A stretch of 64,000 bases of DNA, from NCBI GenBank assembly GCA_030833445.1, contig JAURHD010000009.1, positions 80,225-144,224 on the forward strand. The letters are read 5' to 3'. This document shows, one piece after another, positions 27,553-36,609 of this stretch (positions are counted from its first letter, which is position 1; every line of letters begins with the position of its first letter). The translations under genes were made by a program, and so were the position numbers. A model generated the notes under the pieces. The model did not search any database. It saw nothing but the letters and a program-made list of their open reading frames with translations, and was not told the origin of the DNA. Source of the DNA: Cephaloticoccus sp. (GTDB taxonomy: Bacteria; Verrucomicrobiota; Verrucomicrobiia; Opitutales; Opitutaceae).

Positions 27553-29706
27553 TTAGAAATTGAACCGGGCGGATAGCACGATTTGGCGAGCCTGACCGGG
27601 GATGTGGTGACCACCGCCGACCCGATCGATGTATTCCTCGTCGAACAGGTTGGTGGCGTTGAGCTGGAGACTGGCTTGATCGTTAAGCGGATAGCTCAAC
27701 ATGGCGTTGAAAAGCCAATACGAGGGAATGGTGTCTGCGTTAGCCACCGTGTTGCGAAAAACACTGTCCATGTATTGCGCGCCACTCCCGACCGTGAGTC
27801 CGAAAGGCAGGCGATAGGTAGTCCACATATTGAAAGTCGTCTTGGGCGTCAGACCGAATTCAGTGCCTGCCAAACCAGCGGTGTTCGAAGCGATGATCTC
27901 GCTGTCAATCAAAGCTAAACCGGCAAAAACTTCCCACTCGCGGGTAATGCGGCCGGCTAAACTGAGCTCAATACCGTCCACTCGTTCTTTCCCATCCAAT
28001 ACGGTGGGAGGATCATTGGGATCTATCCCGGGGGTGCGGGCATTGGTTTTCTCTGTGCGAAAGAGGGCTACAGTGAAGGCCAAACGACCTTGCAACGCAT
28101 CCCATTTTGCCCCGAGTTCATAGCTGTCGGTCTTTTCGGGTGCGACGTCCTCCAATGAGCCACTCCGGGTAGTCAGACTCAGACCTTCGGCGGAAGGATT
28201 AAATGAGTTGGCATAACCGGCATAGACGCTGGATTGGGCGGTGGGTTTGTAGACCATGCCCAGCCGACCCGATAGTGCCTTGTCGTCGCGCGAATAGCGG
28301 GTTTTCGCACCGGCATCGTCGACGACGTCGTGGGTCGCCTCGAAGATATCGTAGCGCAGTCCGAGGAATACCTGCCACTGCTGTCCGGCAAAGATGTTGT
28401 CGAAGGCGTAAAGTGAAACCGTATCGGCGACCGCTCGGTTATACGCGCCATCTCGGGTGATGCGGCCGGTGTAAGCATCGTCCGGATTGGGCGCATAGAC
28501 GTCGGTATCCGGCAATAAGGTGGCGGGGTTTTCAACCCGATTGAAATTGGTTTCCTTCTCGCGCGAGACTTCAACGCCGGCGGCGATCGCGTGATTGATT
28601 CTGCCAACCATGACATCGACATCAAGGTGGGTTTGATTGGCGAGAATGTCATCCGTTTGGTCGCGGGATTTCCAATCGGAGCGACGGATGACATCGGTGC
28701 TTCCCGATACAAAGCGCGGTGCAGTGATGACCGAGTCGCGATAGGTGCTGCCGTAACGGGTGAGGTTACGCAGCTTGAATCCATTCGCGCTCGAATGCTC
28801 GACAATGGCGGTGACCAGATCTTGTTCAATTTTCTCATAGTCTCGCGCCTTTAATCCATACCAGTTGGTGGACGAGACCTGAGGTTGGTAGCTGAAGACT
28901 TGGCGCGGCAGACCGTAATCAGGAATGTTGTCCTGTTCGAGCCGTTGATAGGATAGCACAAGTTTGGTCGGTTTTGTTAAGCCGATGGCGAGGGAGGGAG
29001 CGATACCCCAACTCGAATTTTCCACCACATCGCGTCCTGGCACATTGGCTTTGGTGGCCATGAGGTTAAGTCGAACGGCTTTGTCGGTATCAATCGGCTG
29101 GTTGATATCGATCGACCCACGTTTGAAATCGTCTGTGCCGATCGCGGCGTTTGCCACCCGACTTACTCCGGCATGCGGGGACTTGGTCACAAGATTGACT
29201 GAACCTCCGGTTGAACCGCGACCGGCGGTGGAAGAGGAGGGACCCTTGGCTACTTCGACCTGCTCCAAGTTGAAAGAGTCCCGGGCATAGCCGCCCAAAT
29301 CCCGGACCCCATCGACAAACATGTCGGTGCGGGCACTGAAACCGCGAATGGTCATCTGGTCACCGGCAGGGGTGCCGCCTTCGCCCGCCTGGAAGGTGAT
29401 ACCGGGAGAGTTTCTTAAAATGTCGCGTAGATTCGTCGCCCCCTGCTGTTCAATCACCTGCTTTGGAATGACGGTGATGGTTTGTGGCGTGTCGATGAGG
29501 GGTGTGTTGAATTTGGCTGCGGCAAGGGTAGAGGCAGTATCCTCAGTCACCTCAAACTGGGGCAGCACCTCCGGTTCGCTGTTTTCTACCAGATAATCTT
29601 CGGCAAACGCCCTTGCGGCTCCGCTGCTCAATAACAGGGCCGTAAGTGCCGCTGCCCGACTGGCTGCGCTGGTATTAAGTTCGGTAAAGGTGGAGGGAAA
29701 TGACAT
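27553..29706 (-). CDS. TonB-dependent siderophore receptor
   Basis: 717 residues with a signal peptide (about 1-36, ending AFAEDY), a plug domain (about 55-170) with DTPQTITVIPKQVIEQQGAT and LRDILRNSPGITFQAGEGGT, then a 22-strand barrel ending in a terminal phenylalanine (LSARFNF). The plug sequence matches the siderophore receptor subfamily (TIGR01783-like), related to the Fiu/PiuA group. It should import ferric siderophores across the outer membrane with TonB energy. It heads an operon with piuC, a TPR gene and a PepSY gene. The upstream region has an inverted repeat GAGACC-G-GGTCTC at 29718-29730; no convincing Fur box was found. Confidence 0.95.
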   Translation of the reverse strand: MSFPSTFTELNTSAASRAAALTALLLSSGAARAFAEDYLVENSEPEVLPQFEVTEDTASTLAAAKFNTPLIDTPQTITVIPKQVIEQQGATNLRDILRNSPGITFQAGEGGTPAGDQMTIRGFSARTDMFVDGVRDLGGYARDSFNLEQVEVAKGPSSSTAGRGSTGGSVNLVTKSPHAGVSRVANAAIGTDDFKRGSIDINQPIDTDKAVRLNLMATKANVPGRDVVENSSWGIAPSLAIGLTKPTKLVLSYQRLEQDNIPDYGLPRQVFSYQPQVSSTNWYGLKARDYEKIEQDLVTAIVEHSSANGFKLRNLTRYGSTYRDSVITAPRFVSGSTDVIRRSDWKSRDQTDDILANQTHLDVDVMVGRINHAIAAGVEVSREKETNFNRVENPATLLPDTDVYAPNPDDAYTGRITRDGAYNRAVADTVSLYAFDNIFAGQQWQVFLGLRYDIFEATHDVVDDAGAKTRYSRDDKALSGRLGMVYKPTAQSSVYAGYANSFNPSAEGLSLTTRSGSLEDVAPEKTDSYELGAKWDALQGRLAFTVALFRTEKTNARTPGIDPNDPPTVLDGKERVDGIELSLAGRITREWEVFAGLALIDSEIIASNTAGLAGTEFGLTPKTTFNMWTTYRLPFGLTVGSGAQYMDSVFRNTVANADTIPSYWLFNAMLSYPLNDQASLQLNATNLFDEEYIDRVGGGHHIPGQARQIVLSARFNF

Positions 29707-29838
29707 CAGATATAATAGAGACCGGGTCTCAGTAGCGTAGAAGAGCCTCCCGGCGTCAATTATTTTTGTGAAAGAATCTCAGTCTCATTAACAAGCCGAT
29801 TGACGTTGCTGAAAATCAAGGTGTTAACTCATATCACG

Positions 29839-30924
29839 ATGGAAGCCCTTGGGATTAATCTCAGTGAAAGAAGCTACCTAATTCACTTCGGCAGTGATCT
29901 CACAGCTGTCATTTCAGCTGAGATTGCGAAATTGGTCACAGCGGGAAGGAAAGTCGTCGTGCTCACTGATGAAAATATCGCGCATGCTTTACCATGGATG
30001 CTGGTGGAAACTTTGGCCGGATGTCCCCGCTTAATATTACCCCCCGGTGAGGGCACGAAGTCTTTGGGTGCCTTGGGTGAGGTTTGGGACTTTTTGGCGA
30101 CAGAAAAATGTGATCGTGGCGGAGTGCTCGTCACCCTTGGCGGCGGCGTGATCGGTGATTTAGGTGGATTTAGCGCGGCGGCGTATTTGCGCGGCATAGA
30201 ATTTATTCAAGTGCCCACCACCTTGCTGGCCATGGTGGACAGTTCGGTCGGTGGCAAAACTGGTATCAATATTTCCGCAGGGAAAAATTTGGTGGGCGCG
30301 TTTCACCAACCACGCGGAGTGTTTGTGGCTACTGGTCTGCTGACCACCTTGCCCCCGAGGGAATTTGCGGCCGGCATGGCCGAGGTGATCAAATATGGTT
30401 TGCTTGCTGATGCAGCGTTACTAGCGCAGCTGGAAAGGACTCCTTTGACTGTGCGGAGTCCGGACTTAGCCGGTGTTATTCGGCGTTGCTGCGAAATCAA
30501 AGCGGCGATCGTGGAAGCCGACGAACGCGAGACCGCAAAGGAAGGTGGTCGGGCGCTGCTAAATCTTGGCCATACGTTTGGCCATGCGATTGAACAGGTG
30601 GCTGGCTATGGGATTTATCTGCATGGTGAAGCCGTTGCCATTGGTCTGGTCGCGGCGGCTCATTTGTCGCAGCAACTGGGGTATATCACAACGGACGAAG
30701 TAACCCGGATAACGACGGTGCTCAAGGCGCATGCCTTGCCCGTGAGCCTGCGTGAAGGCCTGCCGTTGACAAATCTGATGGCGGCTGTGGCGAGGGATAA
30801 AAAAGTGCGGGCGGGACTGCCACGTTTCGTCGTGCTTCACGCGCTGGGACGTGCCGTTACCCAAGATGGAATTGAACTACCCTTGGCCGAGGCCTGTTTT
30901 CGAAATATCGGGGCCGTGGATTGA
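29839..30924 (+). CDS. aroB: 3-dehydroquinate synthase
   Basis: 361 residues from the ATG at 29839; a TTG 39 bases upstream is possible but adds no conserved residues. The enzyme makes 3-dehydroquinate from DAHP in the shikimate pathway, using NAD+ and Zn2+. Seen: the nucleotide-binding GGGVIGDLGGFSAAAYLRG, the PTTLLAMVDSSVGGKTGI core, GKNLVGAFHQP, and zinc ligands Glu (MAEVIKYG) and His (LGHTFGHAIEQ, HGEAVAIG). The gene is followed by a hypothetical gene and then lpxA. Confidence 0.96.
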   Translation: MEALGINLSERSYLIHFGSDLTAVISAEIAKLVTAGRKVVVLTDENIAHALPWMLVETLAGCPRLILPPGEGTKSLGALGEVWDFLATEKCDRGGVLVTLGGGVIGDLGGFSAAAYLRGIEFIQVPTTLLAMVDSSVGGKTGINISAGKNLVGAFHQPRGVFVATGLLTTLPPREFAAGMAEVIKYGLLADAALLAQLERTPLTVRSPDLAGVIRRCCEIKAAIVEADERETAKEGGRALLNLGHTFGHAIEQVAGYGIYLHGEAVAIGLVAAAHLSQQLGYITTDEVTRITTVLKAHALPVSLREGLPLTNLMAAVARDKKVRAGLPRFVVLHALGRAVTQDGIELPLAEACFRNIGAVD

Positions 30925-30962
30925 AGTGACAAAACCGCGACACTCAGGCTAACTTACACCAC

Positions 30963-31595
30963 ATGGCCGCCATCGACGAAGGGATTGTGCGCGAGTATTT
31001 CGAGCAAAACGGATTTCTTGTGCGCCAGATGCGCAAGTATCAGGTGCAGGCTCGTCGCAAGACCAGTGACGAGGAAATCGATTTGCTGGTCTATAATCCC
31101 GCTTGGCGACGCGGAGCAAAGAAACCGGACTTTTTTCTTTTCTCCAGTGAACTGCGTTTCATTCAGCGCGCGGTGGTCGCGGTGAAACCTTGGCACACGG
31201 ATGTATTTTCTCCCGGTATGCTCAAAAGTAGCCCGGAAATATTCCGCTTCCTAGAGGAAAATGTGTTGAAGGAAGCGACCCGATTTTTTCCGACCGAAAG
31301 CAAGGATGAAGGGGCGGGTGAATTGACGAAAATCCTGGTGTTGCCCGGACTCCCCACCGCGGAACCTTTCCGTTCGCAAAGTGTGGAGGTGCTAAAAGAG
31401 CGTGGAGTGGATGGCATTATTTCATTTCGCTCCATGCTGCTGGACTTGATCGACAAGGTCGAAGTCAACCGCAGTTACCGGAAAAGCGATACCTTGCAGG
31501 TGATCCGCATTCTGAAGAACTATGATCTACTGAAGGACGGACAACTCGACATGTTTCCCGACCGATCGACCCCATCCAAGCGCGGGCGTAACTGA
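30963..31595 (+). CDS. Conserved-looking hypothetical protein, possible restriction-endonuclease-like fold
   Basis: 210 residues, no signal peptide or membrane helix. I do not recognise the family. The pattern EEIDLLVYNP (35-44) followed by RAVVAVKPWHTD (68-79) resembles the D...(E/Q)xK arrangement of PD-(D/E)xK nuclease-like folds, with the acidic residue partly altered. The C-terminal half (about 125-205) contains VEVLKERGVDGIISFRSMLL and a helical tail ending in a basic run. It starts 38 bp after aroB and stops 2 bp before lpxA, so it probably belongs to that operon. The fold suggestion is weak inference. Confidence 0.65.
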   Translation: MAAIDEGIVREYFEQNGFLVRQMRKYQVQARRKTSDEEIDLLVYNPAWRRGAKKPDFFLFSSELRFIQRAVVAVKPWHTDVFSPGMLKSSPEIFRFLEENVLKEATRFFPTESKDEGAGELTKILVLPGLPTAEPFRSQSVEVLKERGVDGIISFRSMLLDLIDKVEVNRSYRKSDTLQVIRILKNYDLLKDGQLDMFPDRSTPSKRGRN

Positions 31596-31597
31596 TC

Positions 31598-32362
31598 ATG
31601 CCGACGAGCATTCATCCGACTGCGATCGTCGAACCCGGTGCCGTGTTGGGTGCCGATTGTGAGATCATGGCGCATGCGATCGTGACCAAACATTGCGTGC
31701 TAGGGGACCGCGTGGTGGTGCATCCGTTTGCCGTGGTGGGAGGAGACCCCCAATATCTAAAATTTGACCGTTCGTTAGCCTCCGGTGTCACGGTCGGCAG
31801 TGGCACGGTCATCCGGGAGCATGTGACGATCAACCGGTCGATTCATGCCGACCAAGCGACGATGGTGGGGGCGAATTGTTTTCTCATGGCGACGAGTCAT
31901 GTGGCGCATGATTGCGTGGTCGGGGATCACGCGGTGCTAGCCAATGCTGCCTTGCTGGCGGGTCACGTTACCATTGGGGCACACACCTTCATGGGTGGTG
32001 GATCGGCGGTTCACCAATTCTGCCGCATAGGTGAAAGTGTAATGGTAGCCGGTCTGGCGGCCATTACACGGGACGTGCCGCACTATCTGATGGTGGCCGA
32101 ACGGGATGATGTAATCGCCTTCAATGTGGTGGGTTTGCGCCGCCGGGGATTCAGTCGTGAAGCCATGGTCGAACTAAAGCGGGCTTTTGCGGAAATCTTT
32201 TTCACGACGGGCAATATTCGCAACGTGGCGGCAGACATGCTTGCCGGGTCGCAGTATGCCACCGTTGAGGCACGCCAGTTTCTAGATTTCTTCAAGGAAG
32301 GTAAACGCGGGTTTGTGCGAGCCCGGCGTCGACCGACAGGAGGCGCGGTGGATGACGAGTAA
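31598..32362 (+). CDS. lpxA: Acyl-[ACP]--UDP-N-acetylglucosamine O-acyltransferase
   Basis: 254 residues. The first step of lipid A synthesis in the cytoplasm: transfer of a hydroxyacyl chain from ACP to UDP-GlcNAc. The hexapeptide repeats of the left-handed beta-helix start at once (IHPTAIVEPGAVLGADCEI). Active-site region SHVAHDC gives catalytic His104 with His101. GGDPQYLKF is the family's marker for substrate binding, and RGFSREAMVELKRAF opens the C-terminal helical domain. It overlaps pdxA by 11 bp; lpxD and fabZ are not adjacent. Confidence 0.95.
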   Translation: MPTSIHPTAIVEPGAVLGADCEIMAHAIVTKHCVLGDRVVVHPFAVVGGDPQYLKFDRSLASGVTVGSGTVIREHVTINRSIHADQATMVGANCFLMATSHVAHDCVVGDHAVLANAALLAGHVTIGAHTFMGGGSAVHQFCRIGESVMVAGLAAITRDVPHYLMVAERDDVIAFNVVGLRRRGFSREAMVELKRAFAEIFFTTGNIRNVAADMLAGSQYATVEARQFLDFFKEGKRGFVRARRRPTGGAVDDE

Positions 32363-33275
32363 GCTCGCGATTACTTGTGGCGATCCGGCCGGAATCGGTC
32401 CGGAAATTGTGGCGGACTGGTTGCGCGCAAATCCGGCCGAAGCGGCTAAGGTGGCGGTGATCGGACCGCGCATTTGGTTGGAGACCTTGCCCGAGGCCGG
32501 CGAAAAAATCTCGGTGGGGTTGGAGGACTTTAAGGCCCTGCCTGGGAAGCCTAATGGGGAAGGGGCTTTGATTGCGTTGGCGGCCATGGAATTGGCGGCG
32601 GCCGGATGTCGGGAAGGACGCTTTACCGGGGTGGTAACCGGACCAGTCAGCAAGGCGCAGTTGGCCGGGATTGGTTATGCCTTTCCCGGACAAACTGAAT
32701 TTTTTGCTGCGCGCTGGGGGGGCACACCGGTCATGGGATTTTCGGGCGATCATTTGCGGGTGGTTCTGGCGACTTGGCATATCCCGTTGGCTAAAATTCC
32801 CGGGGCGATCACGCCCATGTTATTGGAACGCACAGTGCACGCGGCGGGGCAGTTGGCTCTGGCCGATGGGATTGTGGCTCCGCGGATTGCGGTTTGTGGA
32901 CTCAATCCGCATGCGGGTGAGGGTGGCCTGTTGGGAATGGAGGAAAATCTGCTGATCGATCCGGTGTTAGATCGTTTACGGGCAGGAATACCTGGCTTAT
33001 CGCGCGCATTGCCGGGTGATACGGTCTTTGGGCGCACCCTGCGTGGTGAGTTTGATGTCGTGGTGGCGCTTTATCACGACCAAGGGCTGGGTCCGCTAAA
33101 AACCGTTGATTTTGACAACGCCGTAAATGTCACGCTCGGTCTGCCGCATGTGCGCACCAGTCCGGATCACGGGACCGCCTTTGATCTTGCAGGACAGGGT
33201 AAGGCATCGATGCAAAGCTTCGCAAATGCCGTGAAGTTGGCCCGACGCTTGATTCATGGCCAGGATTCGCGATAG
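32352..33275 (+). CDS. pdxA: 4-hydroxythreonine-4-phosphate dehydrogenase
   Basis: 307 residues from the ATG at 32352, chosen because AGGAGG (32338-32343) sits 8 bases upstream. PdxA oxidises 4-phosphohydroxy-L-threonine in vitamin B6 synthesis. Seen: ITCGDPAGIGPEIVAD at the N terminus, PVSKAQLAGIGYAFPGQTEF with the metal-binding region, CGLNPHAGEGGLLG and HDQGLGPLKT. The start lies within the 3' end of lpxA (11 bp overlap), so the two are translationally coupled. An A-type carrier gene follows 10 bp later. Confidence 0.95.
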   Translation: MTSKLAITCGDPAGIGPEIVADWLRANPAEAAKVAVIGPRIWLETLPEAGEKISVGLEDFKALPGKPNGEGALIALAAMELAAAGCREGRFTGVVTGPVSKAQLAGIGYAFPGQTEFFAARWGGTPVMGFSGDHLRVVLATWHIPLAKIPGAITPMLLERTVHAAGQLALADGIVAPRIAVCGLNPHAGEGGLLGMEENLLIDPVLDRLRAGIPGLSRALPGDTVFGRTLRGEFDVVVALYHDQGLGPLKTVDFDNAVNVTLGLPHVRTSPDHGTAFDLAGQGKASMQSFANAVKLARRLIHGQDSR

Positions 33276-33285
33276 TTTGAGCATC

Positions 33286-33687
33286 ATGTCTGAAACCACC
33301 ACCTGCTCCATTGAAGCTCCGGCCCATCCCGTTGTGCCGGAAGGAGTGCGGGTGGGTAACGAAAATCTGGTGCGCCTGACCGAGGCCGCAGGCGGTAAAG
33401 TTCGTCAATTGATTGCCCGGGAAGAACAAGGTGACCTGTTGCGTATCGCCATAACCGGCGGGGGCTGCAATGGGCTGAGTTACAAACTACGATTCGCATC
33501 CGAGCCCAAACGCGGTGACATTTTGGTGCCGTCGGCCGGGATATCGGTGATTGTCGATGGGAAGACGGCGCTCTACCTGCGGGGCACGGTATTGGACTAT
33601 TCCAGTCAGTTGATTGCCGGGGGGTTCAAGTTCACGAACCCCAATGCCAAGGCGAGTTGTTCCTGTGGCGAAAGTTTCAGTGTATGA
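33286..33687 (+). CDS. A-type iron-sulfur carrier (IscA/ErpA-like)
   Basis: 133 residues from the ATG at 33286; a further upstream in-frame start (33256) lies in pdxA and is less likely. It shows the three cysteines of A-type carriers: Cys61 in GGGCNGLSYKL and Cys125-x-Cys127 in ASCSCGESF. These proteins pass Fe-S clusters to apo-targets. The N-terminal 25 residues are an unusual proline-rich extension. The suf operon is 10 kb away on the other strand, so this is probably the carrier for that system; whether it is SufA-, IscA- or ErpA-like is not decided here. Confidence 0.88.
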   Translation: MSETTTCSIEAPAHPVVPEGVRVGNENLVRLTEAAGGKVRQLIAREEQGDLLRIAITGGGCNGLSYKLRFASEPKRGDILVPSAGISVIVDGKTALYLRGTVLDYSSQLIAGGFKFTNPNAKASCSCGESFSV

Positions 33688-33783
33688 ACGTTTTCGTGAC
33701 CGGGTTTGCTAAATAGGTGTTGTCATTGACCTGCCAAACCCTGAAAACCGCCACGTCCTGATTTCCAGTATATACCTTATTTG

Positions 33784-34467
33784 ATGGCCAATTCGTTTCC
33801 TTCTGCCGGCGGCAACCGCGGTAATTATAACCGACGCAATAACACCAACCCGTTTGCGGCAATCCGTCGTAATCATCGCATTCGCGTTCCCGAAGTCCGG
33901 GTTATTTCGCCCGAGGGCAAACAGCTCGGGATCTTGCAAACTTCCACCGCCATCAGTCTCGCACTGGAAGTGGGCTTGGAGCTTGTCGAGGTCGCACCCA
34001 ATGCCAAACCACCGGTTTGTCGCATCATGGATTTCGGTAAGTATGTCTACGAGGAATCGAAGAAAACTTCCCACTCCAAGGTTACCGCCAGCAAAATCAA
34101 GGAGATCGAATTTACTCCGCGCATTGAAGAGAACGACTTCTACACCAAACTCCGCCGGGCCGAGGAATTCCTCTCGCACGGGGCCAAGGTTAAGATGCGC
34201 TTGAAATTTCGCGGCCGTGAAATGGCCCGCACCGAGATCGGCTTTGACGTGATGAAACGGGCCATTGCCGAACTCGCCGAGATGGGCCATGCGGATTCAG
34301 AACCCCGTTTGATCGGTCGTAATATCAACGTGATGTTGACGGCACTGCCGGCCAATAAACGGAAACTGAAATTCCACGATGAACCACCACCACCTCCCTC
34401 GGATACCAAGGGGAAGGATGATCATGATGGTGATGATGCGGCAGATTCCGAAGAGCAGGACGATTGA
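33784..34467 (+). CDS. infC: Translation initiation factor IF-3
   Basis: 227 residues with ATG at 33784 (a TTG directly before it is also in frame). IF-3 keeps 30S subunits free and checks start-codon pairing. Seen: N-terminal domain with NHRIRVPEVRVISPEGKQLG, linker PRIEENDFYTKLRRAEEFL, and C-domain KVKMRLKFRGREMARTEIG. A 40-residue N-terminal basic/Asn-rich extension and a 35-residue acidic C-terminal tail (PPPPPSDTKGKDDHDGDD...) are unusual. No AUU start is seen, and rpmI-rplT do not follow; an amidase gene does. Confidence 0.95.
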   Translation: MANSFPSAGGNRGNYNRRNNTNPFAAIRRNHRIRVPEVRVISPEGKQLGILQTSTAISLALEVGLELVEVAPNAKPPVCRIMDFGKYVYEESKKTSHSKVTASKIKEIEFTPRIEENDFYTKLRRAEEFLSHGAKVKMRLKFRGREMARTEIGFDVMKRAIAELAEMGHADSEPRLIGRNINVMLTALPANKRKLKFHDEPPPPPSDTKGKDDHDGDDAADSEEQDD

Positions 34468-34478
34468 GGATATGCGCC

Positions 34479-35549
34479 GTGGCTGAATGCAGGCGCCTCT
34501 ACGTGAGCAGATGGGTCCTGGTTACGCTCGTGATCTGGTGCTGCGTGGGCAGTGGGTTGCAACTGCAAGCCGCCCAAAGCCTGAAAACCGTGCGATTGGG
34601 TGGTATCGAATATGTAAATGCCGACGAATTTGGGGCGCGATTTGGCCTTAAGGCCACCGCAACCAATAGTGGACGAAAACTGCTGCTGACAAGTGCTTGG
34701 ACGAAATTGGAATTAGAGGCCGACAGTCGGGAATGTTCGATCAATGGCCTGCGGGTATTTCTGGGTGATGCCGCATGGTATTACAAAAAAAGCATTCATA
34801 TCAGCCGATTGGATGCGGAGAAACTTTTTACCCCGATCCTTTTGGCGGGCGACCGCGATGTGCCGGTTCCAGCTCTCAGAACCATTGTATTGGATCCGGG
34901 CCACGGTGGACGTGATCCGGGCAAGGAAAACCGGCGATTGTCCGTAAATGAAAAAACTCTCGCCCTGGATACGGCCCGGCGACTGCAGCGTGTGCTCGAA
35001 ACGATGGGCTATCGCGTGATCATGACGCGCAATGAAGACATGGCTCTGGGACCGGACAAGGTTTCGGATTTGTTGCAACGTGCGACCATTGCCAAAAAGT
35101 CCGGCGCGGACCTGTTCATCAGTCTGCATTTCAATGCGGTGGGTAGTGACGCGCAACGGGTGACCGGCTTGGAGGTTTATACCCTGACCCCACGCGGCCA
35201 ATATTCCACCGCCGACCCTGAACATGACGATGACAAGGGCGCGCAGGTGGCCAATCCTGGAAACACCAACGACCATTGGAATATCCAATTGGGTTACCAA
35301 GTGCACCGTCGAATGATCGAAGAACTTCATGTCACCGACCGGGGCTTGAAGCGGGCCCGCTGGGCGGTGCTGCGTCAGGTGGAGTGTCCGGCAATTTTGG
35401 TTGAAAGCGGATTTCTTTCCAACGATGCGGAGGCGCGCAAAATAGCCACCCCGGCTTACCGGCAGAAGATTGCCGAGGCCATCGCGAACGGCATCCAGGT
35501 TTATGGCAATGTTTTGGCTGGAGTGCGCAAAGTGCGCGGCGGACAATAA
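34479..35549 (+). CDS. N-acetylmuramoyl-L-alanine amidase (Amidase_3, AmiC-like)
   Basis: Start chosen at GTG 34479, with GAGGA eight bases upstream; a TTG at 34464 overlapping infC and a GTG at 34503 are alternatives. A hydrophobic segment (VSRWVLVTLVIWCCVG) then LQLQAAQS looks like a signal peptide. Residues about 30-125 form a small beta-rich domain (copper-amine-oxidase/AMIN-like), then the Amidase_3 catalytic domain with zinc ligands in LDPGHGGRDPG, NEKTLALD and FISLHFNAV and the catalytic Glu in ILVESGFLSN. It cleaves the amide between MurNAc and L-Ala in peptidoglycan during division. Confidence 0.9.
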   Translation: MAECRRLYVSRWVLVTLVIWCCVGSGLQLQAAQSLKTVRLGGIEYVNADEFGARFGLKATATNSGRKLLLTSAWTKLELEADSRECSINGLRVFLGDAAWYYKKSIHISRLDAEKLFTPILLAGDRDVPVPALRTIVLDPGHGGRDPGKENRRLSVNEKTLALDTARRLQRVLETMGYRVIMTRNEDMALGPDKVSDLLQRATIAKKSGADLFISLHFNAVGSDAQRVTGLEVYTLTPRGQYSTADPEHDDDKGAQVANPGNTNDHWNIQLGYQVHRRMIEELHVTDRGLKRARWAVLRQVECPAILVESGFLSNDAEARKIATPAYRQKIAEAIANGIQVYGNVLAGVRKVRGGQ

Positions 35550-35570
35550 TCACCAAGCTTTACCACCAAC

Positions 35571-36602
35571 ATGAAAATACATTTCGCGCTGATCCTTACG
35601 GTCTTGGGTTCCGGCATCACCTTGCCGATGGCGGCTTGGGATTATTCCGGTCACCGCATGGTCAATGAACTCGCCTTGGCGGCCTTGCCGGATGATTTCC
35701 CAGCCTTTGTTCATTCGCCGTCTAATGCTGAACGGATCGCATTTTTGGCGGGTGAACCCGATCGTTGGCGCAACAATTCGGATCTGCCAATCAAGCATTA
35801 CAATTCGGTCGATCATTATTTGGACATCGAACAACTGCCGGATGCGGGGATCGATCCGCAGACCGTGTCGGATTTGCGTTATGTATTTGCCACCACTTTT
35901 GCCGCAGGACGTGAAGCGCATCTGGATAAATTTCCAGAGATCGATCCCCTAAAAAATACCGACCACACGCGCGAATGGCCCGGGTTGCTGCCATGGGCAG
36001 TGACAGAATATTACGGTAAACTGAAATCGGCCTTCTCGTATTTGAAGACCTTTGAAAAAGCCGGAACTCCGGAGGAAGTTGCCAACGCGCAGGCCAACAT
36101 CGTCTACATTATGGGGGTGATGGGGCATTACGTCGGCGACGGGGCCCAACCCTTGCATACTTCGGTTCACCACAACGGGTGGGTGGGTGATAATCCACAG
36201 GGTTACACCAAGTGGCCCGGGATCCATTCATGGATCGATGGCGGATTTATTGCCAAAGCAGGTATCAATACCGCCGGACTTTTGCCGCGGGTGGAGACGG
36301 TAGCCTCCATTGAAGTCACGTTGCCGGCGGATGGTCGTAATCCGGTATTTGTTGTCACCATGGATTATCTACGCGCGCAGAATGCCTTGGTGGAACCGTT
36401 ATACGCATTGGAAAAGACGGGAGTTTTCAAGGCGGATAACATCGGCAAAACTACTACGGGACGTGACTTTATCGAGGGCCAGCTCCTCAAAGGTGGTGAA
36501 ATGCTGGCATCGATTTGGCTGACGGCGTGGCGGAATGCGCCAGAGGACGGTTACTTGGCAGGGCAATTGGCCAAGCGTCAAAAATCTGAAGCGGCCCCCT
36601 GA
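35571..36602 (+). CDS. S1/P1 nuclease-like secreted zinc enzyme
   Basis: 343 residues with a signal peptide cleaved after residue 22, so that the mature protein begins with Trp23 (WDYSGHRM). A free N-terminal Trp is a zinc ligand in S1/P1 nucleases and phospholipase C-like enzymes. Other ligand segments are GHRMVNELAL (His28), RNNSDLPIKHYNSVDHYLD, and HYVGDGAQPLHTSVHHNGWV with its characteristic HYVGD-x3-PLH pattern. These trinuclear zinc enzymes degrade single-stranded nucleic acids or phosphomonoesters outside the cytoplasm. It begins 21 bp after the amidase gene. Confidence 0.9.
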   Translation: MKIHFALILTVLGSGITLPMAAWDYSGHRMVNELALAALPDDFPAFVHSPSNAERIAFLAGEPDRWRNNSDLPIKHYNSVDHYLDIEQLPDAGIDPQTVSDLRYVFATTFAAGREAHLDKFPEIDPLKNTDHTREWPGLLPWAVTEYYGKLKSAFSYLKTFEKAGTPEEVANAQANIVYIMGVMGHYVGDGAQPLHTSVHHNGWVGDNPQGYTKWPGIHSWIDGGFIAKAGINTAGLLPRVETVASIEVTLPADGRNPVFVVTMDYLRAQNALVEPLYALEKTGVFKADNIGKTTTGRDFIEGQLLKGGEMLASIWLTAWRNAPEDGYLAGQLAKRQKSEAAP

Positions 36603-36609
36603 GTTCAGT

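Noticed and set aside
29731..29800. Fur box upstream of the siderophore receptor
   Set aside because: The best 7-1-7 match (TGAGACT-G-AGATTCT) agrees in only 4 of 7 paired positions.
33775..33786. AUU start for infC
   Set aside because: An ATG is available directly, and no in-frame ATT with good spacing was found.
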